The notes under the pieces: model-generated
The model's input: the letters and a program-made list of their open reading frames with translations, nothing else
Told to the model about the DNA's origin: nothing
The model's database searches: none
Assembly: GCA_019115685.1 (NCBI GenBank)
Contig: DXDC01000356.1
Span: 1 to 9,471 of the forward strand
Reading direction: 5' to 3'
DNA: 9,471 nucleotides
Source of the DNA: Candidatus Agrococcus pullicola
Lineage (GTDB): Bacteria; Actinomycetota; Actinomycetes; Actinomycetales; Microbacteriaceae
Part shown: one piece after another, positions 6,304 to 9,471 of the stretch
How positions within the stretch are numbered: position 1 is the stretch's first letter
Layout of the letters: every line of letters begins with the position of its first letter
Made by a program: the position numbers and the translations under genes

Positions 6304-6662
6304 GTCTCGCCCGGCATCGCCCGCTCCGCATCGGTGAGCTCGTCATCGCGCTGGTTCTCACGGCGATCCCAGACCAGCCATTTCGCGTCGATCGCACGCT
6401 CCAGATCGACACCTTCCTGCTGGGCCAACGCAAGCAGCAGGCCGGCGGCATCCGCGAGCTCGAGCGCGAAACGCTCTCGGGCATCCTGATTGCCCCCTTT
6501 ATCCCGCTGTCTGCCGGTGAGTTGCAGGTAGGCGTCGGCGAGCTCGCCAAACTCCTCCTGCAGCTTCAGCATGAGCCAGTCGCTCGAGCGTTCGAAGCCG
6601 TAGATCTCCGCGTAGCGTCGGTTGATGGCGTCGATGCGGGCGGCGGTGTCGTTGATGCGCAT
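6279..6662 (-). CDS. MazG-like NTP pyrophosphohydrolase
   Basis: This 127-residue protein shows the metal-binding signature of the all-alpha NTP pyrophosphatase (MazG) superfamily: EEFGE (Glu36, Glu37, Glu40), then ELAD (Glu68, Asp71) about 28 residues later, i.e. EExxE...ExxD. It is predicted to hydrolyse nucleoside triphosphates to monophosphate and pyrophosphate with Mg2+, in nucleotide-pool cleaning; the substrate is not determinable. The C-terminal 30 residues are charged (RRENQRDDELTDAER). The frame is open far upstream, over the carbonic anhydrase gene, but the start MRIND at 6662 is chosen because a -10-like hexamer ends 6 nt before it and the upstream extension overlaps another gene's coding strand. 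It is convergent with doc (25 bp overlap) and divergent from the carbonic anhydrase (33 bp between starts). Confidence 0.82.
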   Translation of the reverse strand: MRINDTAARIDAINRRYAEIYGFERSSDWLMLKLQEEFGELADAYLQLTGRQRDKGGNQDARERFALELADAAGLLLALAQQEGVDLERAIDAKWLVWDRRENQRDDELTDAERAMPGETYRGREEP

Positions 6663-6674
6663 GGTTACAGTCTC
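6663..6674 (-). promoter_or_regulatory. Possible leaderless -10 of the MazG-like gene
   Basis: On the minus strand GAGACT (6674-6669) ends 6 nt before the ATG at 6662. It matches TANNNT at the two most conserved inner positions (A2, T6) but has G instead of T first, so it is the weakest of the leaderless candidates. There is no SD in the 6-nt stretch GTAACC before ATG. Confidence 0.35.
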
Positions 6675-6683
6675 ACATCGCAG

Positions 6684-6695
6684 TACGCTGAAACC
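6684..6695 (+). promoter_or_regulatory. Leaderless -10 of the carbonic anhydrase gene
   Basis: TACGCT (6684-6689) ends 6 nt before ATG 6696. The 33-bp gap between this start and the divergent MazG-like start leaves no room for separate promoters, so the two promoter regions must overlap each other and the opposite gene's first codons. No SD is seen before the ATG. Confidence 0.5.
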
Positions 6696-7193
6696 ATGGA
6701 TCAGCACTTCGACGATTTGATCGCCGCGAACCGTGACTACGCGAGCGCATTCGACATGCAGGGCTTCGACGGTATCGCGAAGTCGGGCGTCGCGATCGTA
6801 ACGTGCATGGATTCGCGCATCGATCCGCTCGGGATGGTCGGCCTGAAGCCCGGGGACGCGAAGATTCTGCGCAACCCCGGTGGACGTGTGACCGATCGTG
6901 TGCTGATCGCGCTCGTGCTGGGCGTGAATCTGCTCAACGTCGACCGCGTCATCGTGGTGCAGCACACGCGTTGCGCGATGGCGTCGGCGAGCGAGCAGGA
7001 GTTGAAGCAGCGCATCATGGATGCGTCCGGCCAGGACATCACCTGGATGGATCTCGGAGCGATCAGCGATGCCGCTGCGACGCTGACCGAGGACGTCCAC
7101 CGCGTCGAGACGCATCCCGTGATCGGAGGTCGCGTCAAGGTTGCCGGTTTCGTCTACGACGTCGACACGGGGCTGCTCGCCCGCAAGGCGTAA
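6696..7193 (+). CDS. Beta-class carbonic anhydrase
   Basis: This 165-residue enzyme interconverts CO2 and bicarbonate using one zinc per active site. The ligands are all visible: Cys37 in the CMDSR motif (37-41), with the Asp39/Arg41 catalytic dyad, and His90 and Cys93 in QHTRCAM. RNPGGRVTDRVL (59-70) is the usual strand-turn following the first motif. The length is at the short end for beta carbonic anhydrases and fits the compact actinobacterial type (Rv1284-like, about 165 residues). It probably supplies bicarbonate to carboxylases. The start at 6696 is set by the -10 TACGCT 6 nt upstream. A strong hairpin follows the stop by 24 bp and should end the transcript. Confidence 0.92.
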   Translation: MDQHFDDLIAANRDYASAFDMQGFDGIAKSGVAIVTCMDSRIDPLGMVGLKPGDAKILRNPGGRVTDRVLIALVLGVNLLNVDRVIVVQHTRCAMASASEQELKQRIMDASGQDITWMDLGAISDAAATLTEDVHRVETHPVIGGRVKVAGFVYDVDTGLLARKA

Positions 7194-7215
7194 TTCCCGC
7201 CACCCAACCCCGTTT

Positions 7216-7270
7216 TAGGTGCGAAAAACTTCGAAACATGACGGTCATGTTTCGAAGTTTTTCGCACCCT
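7216..7270. terminator. Near-perfect 25-bp-arm hairpin between carbonic anhydrase and luxS
   Basis: Positions 7218-7242 pair without a mismatch to 7244-7268 around a single central base (7243); two further pairs (7215-7216 with 7270-7271) lie beyond one mismatch. The arms hold AAAAAC/GTTTTT and TTCGAA blocks, unusually AT-rich for this genome, so on either strand the RNA would fold with an internal U-run. It is symmetric and could act for both directions, though only the plus-strand carbonic anhydrase ends here. It might instead be a dispersed palindromic repeat (REP/MITE-like). Confidence 0.7.
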
Positions 7271-7289
7271 ACGAGCGCGGGGGACCGCA

Positions 7290-7301
7290 TAGGCTGGTGC
7301 C
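7290..7301 (+). promoter_or_regulatory. Leaderless -10 of luxS
   Basis: TAGGCT (7290-7295) ends exactly 6 nt before ATG 7302. No SD lies before that ATG, and ATG 7308, two codons on, is less well placed. No clear -35 is visible, and the region where it would lie abuts the end of the hairpin at 7268. Confidence 0.55.
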
Positions 7302-7766
7302 ATGCGTATGAATGTGGAGTCCTTCAACCTTGACCACCGCGCCGTCGCTGCGCCGTTCGTGCGCGTCGCCGACCGCAAGGAGCTGCCGGGCGGCGACGTG
7401 CTCGTGAAATACGACGTGCGCTTCACGCAGCCGAACGAGAGCCATCTCGACATGAAGTCGATCCACTCGATAGAGCACCTGACGGCCGAACTGATGCGCA
7501 ACCACACCGACAAGCTCATCGACTTCTCGCCGATGGGATGCCAAACCGGCTTCTACGCGCTCATGCTCGGCGTCGAGACGGACGAGTTCCTGCCGCTGAT
7601 CGAGCGGGCGTTCTCCGACATTCTCGAAGCCACCGAGGTACCTGCGGCGAACGAGACGCAGTGCGGCTGGGGCGCGAACCACACGCTCGAGGGCGCGCAG
7701 GATGCCGTCCGCGCGTTCCTGGCAGCACGCGACGAGTGGGAGACCGTGATGCGCGATGACGCGTAG
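7302..7766 (+). CDS. luxS: LuxS, S-ribosylhomocysteine lyase
   Basis: LuxS splits S-ribosylhomocysteine into homocysteine and 4,5-dihydroxy-2,3-pentanedione, the precursor of autoinducer-2. The 154-residue protein has the metal-binding HSIEH (His55, His59; Glu58 the likely general base), the catalytic Cys80 in MGCQTGFY, and the third metal ligand Cys121 in [15 protein letters not shown]. All residues required for activity are present, and the length (about 155) is normal. It shares a transcript with mtnN, whose ATG lies 11 bp inside the luxS end, so substrate production and use are co-expressed; the enzymes act in sequence (MtnN first). Whether it serves quorum sensing or only sulfur-metabolite recycling cannot be told from here. 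Confidence 0.96.
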   Translation: MRMNVESFNLDHRAVAAPFVRVADRKELPGGDVLVKYDVRFTQPNESHLDMKSIHSIEHLTAELMRNHTDKLIDFSPMGCQTGFYALMLGVETDEFLPLIERAFSDILEATEVPAANETQCGWGANHTLEGAQDAVRAFLAARDEWETVMRDDA

Positions 7767-8460
7767 CGTCGTCATCCTGACGGCGATGCAGCTGGAGGCC
7801 GACCCGTTCATCGAGCTGCTGGAAGGCGCTGAGAGCGTCGAGGCGCCTGCCTCGGGCATCCACGCCGTCCGCGGCGCACTCGACCGCCGGGATCTCGTGG
7901 TGGCGCGCACCGGCGTCGGCCTGGTCGCCGCTGCCACCGCCACGGCTTGGGCCTCCTCCGCATTCAATCCGCAGGCGATCATCTCAGCGGGCACGGCGGG
8001 CGGACTCCCCCGCGACATCTCAATCGGCGACGTCGCCGTGAGCGAGGCAAGCACCTACGGCACGGCCGACGCCACCGAGTTCGGCTACGAGCGCGGCCAG
8101 GTACCGGGCCAACCGGTTCGCTTCAATGCCGCAGACGAACTGCTGGAAGCGGCACGAGACGCGGCGCAACAGCACTGGCGGTTCGGCCGCATCCTCTCCG
8201 GCGACACCTTCGTAACCGCCAAGAACGTCGCCGACACCCGAGAAGCGTTCCCGGATGCCGTGGCCACCGACATGGAGTCGTGCGCAATAGCGCAGACCGC
8301 GAGCGCCTTCAGCATCCCCTGGCTATCGGTGCGGGGTATCTCCGATCTGTGCGGCCCGGAGGCAGGCCAGGACTTCCACATGGACGCTGCCGAGGCAGCA
8401 GAGCGCAGCCGGGATGCGGTCGTGGCGATCCTCAGTCGCTTGCCAGCACCTCGACAGTAA
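7756..8460 (+). CDS. mtnN: MtnN/Pfs, 5'-methylthioadenosine/S-adenosylhomocysteine nucleosidase
   Basis: This enzyme cleaves the N-glycosidic bond of S-adenosylhomocysteine and 5'-methylthioadenosine to release adenine, giving the S-ribosylhomocysteine that LuxS uses. The 234-residue protein has the purine-nucleosidase fold signatures: GTAGGLP (79-85), SGDTFV (148-153) and ATDMES (170-175), ending RGISD (193-197). The likely catalytic residues are Glu14, Glu174 and Asp197. ATG 7756 overlaps luxS by 11 bp (luxS stop at 7764-7766) and is the first sensible start, keeping the E14 motif near the N-terminus. Its last 29 bp overlap, on the opposite strand, a broken PIN-domain fragment. Confidence 0.94.
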   Translation: MTRSVVILTAMQLEADPFIELLEGAESVEAPASGIHAVRGALDRRDLVVARTGVGLVAAATATAWASSAFNPQAIISAGTAGGLPRDISIGDVAVSEASTYGTADATEFGYERGQVPGQPVRFNAADELLEAARDAAQQHWRFGRILSGDTFVTAKNVADTREAFPDAVATDMESCAIAQTASAFSIPWLSVRGISDLCGPEAGQDFHMDAAEAAERSRDAVVAILSRLPAPRQ

Positions 8461-8570
8461 CGCCCAGGGCTTCATAGGTTGAACGTGCCCGTACATCCCG
8501 GGTCACGAGGGTCGCGTTGCTCTCGTGAGCCGCCATCGCGACGAGAGCGTCGTACACGGTAGGCATCAAT
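8432..8570 (-). pseudogene. C-terminal remnant of a VapC-type PIN-domain toxin
   Basis: Reading the minus strand from an ATG at 8566 to TGA at 8432-8434 gives 44 residues: YDALVAMAA then [20 protein letters not shown] and VEVLASD. This is the C-terminal third of a VapC-like PIN ribonuclease, where a conserved acidic residue (Asp6 in YDAL) and TRD (Asp24) fit the fold. The N-terminal part with the usual DTN acidic residue is missing: an in-frame TGA lies two codons before the ATG and nothing PIN-like precedes it. The fragment's 3' end runs 29 bp into mtnN. It is best read as an inactive scar left by a deletion. A frameshift alone would not explain the missing N-terminal part. Confidence 0.65.
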
Positions 8571-8684
8571 CAGTGCGTACATTGTCTTGTCGCTAACGAT
8601 GGTGTCACCCTGCGACACGAGTCTGCCATCCGCCTCACGAACGAGATGGGCTGTTCCGCCGTCAGAGTGCATGACCGGGTCCAT
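8472..8684 (-). CDS. Small ORF with its own promoter, probably the 5' end of a lost antitoxin gene
   Basis: I do not recognise this product. ATG 8684 is preceded by a well-placed -10 (TAGTGT, 6 nt), so it was or is expressed. The first 40 or so residues ([22 protein letters not shown], then [19 protein letters not shown]) look like real coding, whereas from about residue 42 ([15 protein letters not shown]) the frame only shadows the PIN remnant and looks like non-natural protein. I infer that a deletion joined the start of an antitoxin gene to the tail of its toxin near 8566-8570. A short cytosolic peptide might still be made. Confidence 0.4.
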   Translation of the reverse strand: MDPVMHSDGGTAHLVREADGRLVSQGDTIVSDKTMYALIDAYRVRRSRRDGGSREQRDPRDPGCTGTFNL

Positions 8685-8696
8685 GGGAACACACTA
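8685..8696 (-). promoter_or_regulatory. Leaderless -10 of the 8684 small ORF
   Basis: On the minus strand TAGTGT (8696-8691) ends 6 nt before ATG 8684, the same geometry as the other leaderless starts here. No -35 is evident. It shares the 72-bp divergent gap with the permease promoter. Confidence 0.45.
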
Positions 8697-8743
8697 CCTG
8701 CCACGCCTCGTCACAGCTAGGCACGATGCGGCCTGCGGCACCA

Positions 8744-8756
8744 TACGATAAGGGGC
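8744..8756 (+). promoter_or_regulatory. Leaderless -10 of the uracil/xanthine permease gene
   Basis: TACGAT (8744-8749) ends 7 nt before the GTG at 8757. The intervening AAGGGGC contains an SD-like AGGGG, but only 1 nt from GTG, too close for normal SD use. This supports leaderless translation from a GTG. Confidence 0.5.
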
Positions 8757-9471
8757 GTGAAACTCCCCTGGACCCTCAGCCGCGACAACGGCGGCATCGT
8801 CATGCCGGAAGAACGGCTCAGCTGGCCGAAGACCATCGGCCTGGGTGGCCAGCACGTTATCGCGATGTTCGGCGCGACGTTCATCGTGCCCGTCATCACG
8901 GGCTTTCCGCCGGCGACGACACTGTTCTTCTCAGGGTTAGGCACGATCCTCTTCCTGCTCATCACCGGCAACCGGCTACCGAGCTACCTGGGGTCGTCGT
9001 TCGCGTTCATCGTGCCGATCGGTGTCGCCATGTCTTCGCACGGCGAGGGCGTCGCGCTGGGCGGTATCGTGCTCGCCGGAGCTTGCCTTCTGATCGTCGG
9101 AGCCGTCGCCCATTTCGCGGGCACGCGTTGGATCAATGCGCTCATGCCACCCGTCGTGGCCGGCACCGTCGTCGCGCTCATCGGCTTCAACCTTGCACCC
9201 GCAGCCCGCGACAACTTCGCAGCATCCCCGGTACTCGCGCTCATCACCCTGGGTGCGATCATCCTGATCACGGTGCTGGGGCGCGGTATGGTTCGCAGAC
9301 TGTCGATTCTCATCGGCGTCGTCGTCGGCTACATCGCCGCCGCCATCATGGGGGAGGTCGACTGGAGCGGCGTCGGCGAAGCGGATCTCGTCGGGCTTCC
9401 GGAATTCCACACGCCCGTGTTCGACCCCACCGCGATTCCGATCTACCTCATGTTCCTGCCCGTGGTGCTGC
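8757..9471 (+). CDS. Uracil/xanthine permease of the NCS2 family, N-terminal part (cut by window end)
   Basis: The 238 residues visible are the N-terminal half of a UraA-type nucleobase:proton symporter in the cytoplasmic membrane, which imports uracil or another nucleobase. Family marks are GQHVIAMFGAT (31-41) in the first helix and SYLGSSFAFIVP (77-88), the discontinuous segment that lines the substrate site. Hydrophobic helices recur about every 25-30 residues (roughly 35-50, 56-71, 100-118, 130-147 and later). The start MKLPWTL at the GTG is favoured by the -10 7 nt upstream and resembles the N-terminus of actinobacterial homologues as I remember them; the ATG at codon 16 would discard that. 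About half of the usual 420-450 residues lie beyond the window, so the substrate stays open. Confidence 0.88.
   Translation, partial: MKLPWTLSRDNGGIVMPEERLSWPKTIGLGGQHVIAMFGATFIVPVITGFPPATTLFFSGLGTILFLLITGNRLPSYLGSSFAFIVPIGVAMSSHGEGVALGGIVLAGACLLIVGAVAHFAGTRWINALMPPVVAGTVVALIGFNLAPAARDNFAASPVLALITLGAIILITVLGRGMVRRLSILIGVVVGYIAAAIMGEVDWSGVGEADLVGLPEFHTPVFDPTAIPIYLMFLPVVL

Noticed and set aside
6258..6695. Long in-frame upstream extension of the carbonic anhydrase gene
   Set aside because: The extension is antisense to the MazG-like gene and adds nothing similar to the family. The ATG at 6696 has a -10 at leaderless spacing and gives the normal length.
8566..8684. HicB-like antitoxin identity for the small ORF, from the VSQGDT string
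   Set aside because: The resemblance is limited to about six residues and the surrounding HicB pattern is absent, so no family is assigned.
1..9471. CRISPR array, tRNA, rRNA, insertion sequence or prophage attachment site
   Set aside because: No regularly spaced repeats, cloverleaf, ribosomal RNA stretch, transposase gene or flanking duplication was seen; the only repeats found are the short ones reported.

Overview
This is a high-GC window with actinobacterial character. Shine-Dalgarno-led genes sit beside many apparently leaderless ones, and the gene content and frequent GGATG-type codon pairs would suit a Microbacteriaceae-like soil or plant actinobacterium. The taxon is an inference from style, not from a marker gene. 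Nearly all of the window is coding, and both cut ends fall inside genes.

Layout. (1) Positions 1-3406, plus strand: the downstream part of a phenylacetate-degradation operon, with the end of paaB, then paaC, paaD, paaE and an enoyl-CoA hydratase/isomerase (paaG-like). Together PaaA (outside the window), PaaB, PaaC and PaaE form the phenylacetyl-CoA epoxidase, PaaD helps mature it, and the crotonase acts on the ring-epoxide/oxepin or beta-oxidation intermediates. (2) 3474-4457, plus: a DUF805 membrane protein and a small conserved-looking protein of unknown function. (3) 4477-5604, minus: a class A FAD-dependent monooxygenase of unknown substrate. (4) 5705-6303, plus: a two-gene toxin-antitoxin module, a ribbon-helix-helix-like antitoxin followed by a Doc/Fic toxin, with a tandem-repeat candidate operator on its promoter. 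(5) 6279-6662, minus: a MazG-like NTP pyrophosphohydrolase, divergent from (6) a beta-carbonic anhydrase (6696-7193, plus). (7) 7216-7270: a strong 25-bp-arm hairpin. (8) 7302-8460, plus: luxS and mtnN overlapping by 11 bp, a complete S-adenosylhomocysteine detoxification and AI-2 precursor route. (9) 8432-8684, minus: debris of what looks like a vapBC-type module, with a promoter-linked small ORF joined out of frame to the C-terminal end of a PIN domain. (10) 8757 to the end, plus: an NCS2 uracil/xanthine permease, cut by the window edge.

The pattern that ties the non-paa half together is transcriptional. Eight starts (4119, 5604-, 5705, 6662-, 6696, 7302, 8684-, 8757) have a TANNNT-like -10 hexamer ending 6 or 7 nt before the start codon, with no convincing Shine-Dalgarno sequence. 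That is the signature of leaderless mRNAs, and it was used here to choose starts. I see no clearly new multi-gene system. The best leads are the leaderless cluster, the operator repeat at the Doc module, the perfect hairpin before luxS, and the vapBC scar.
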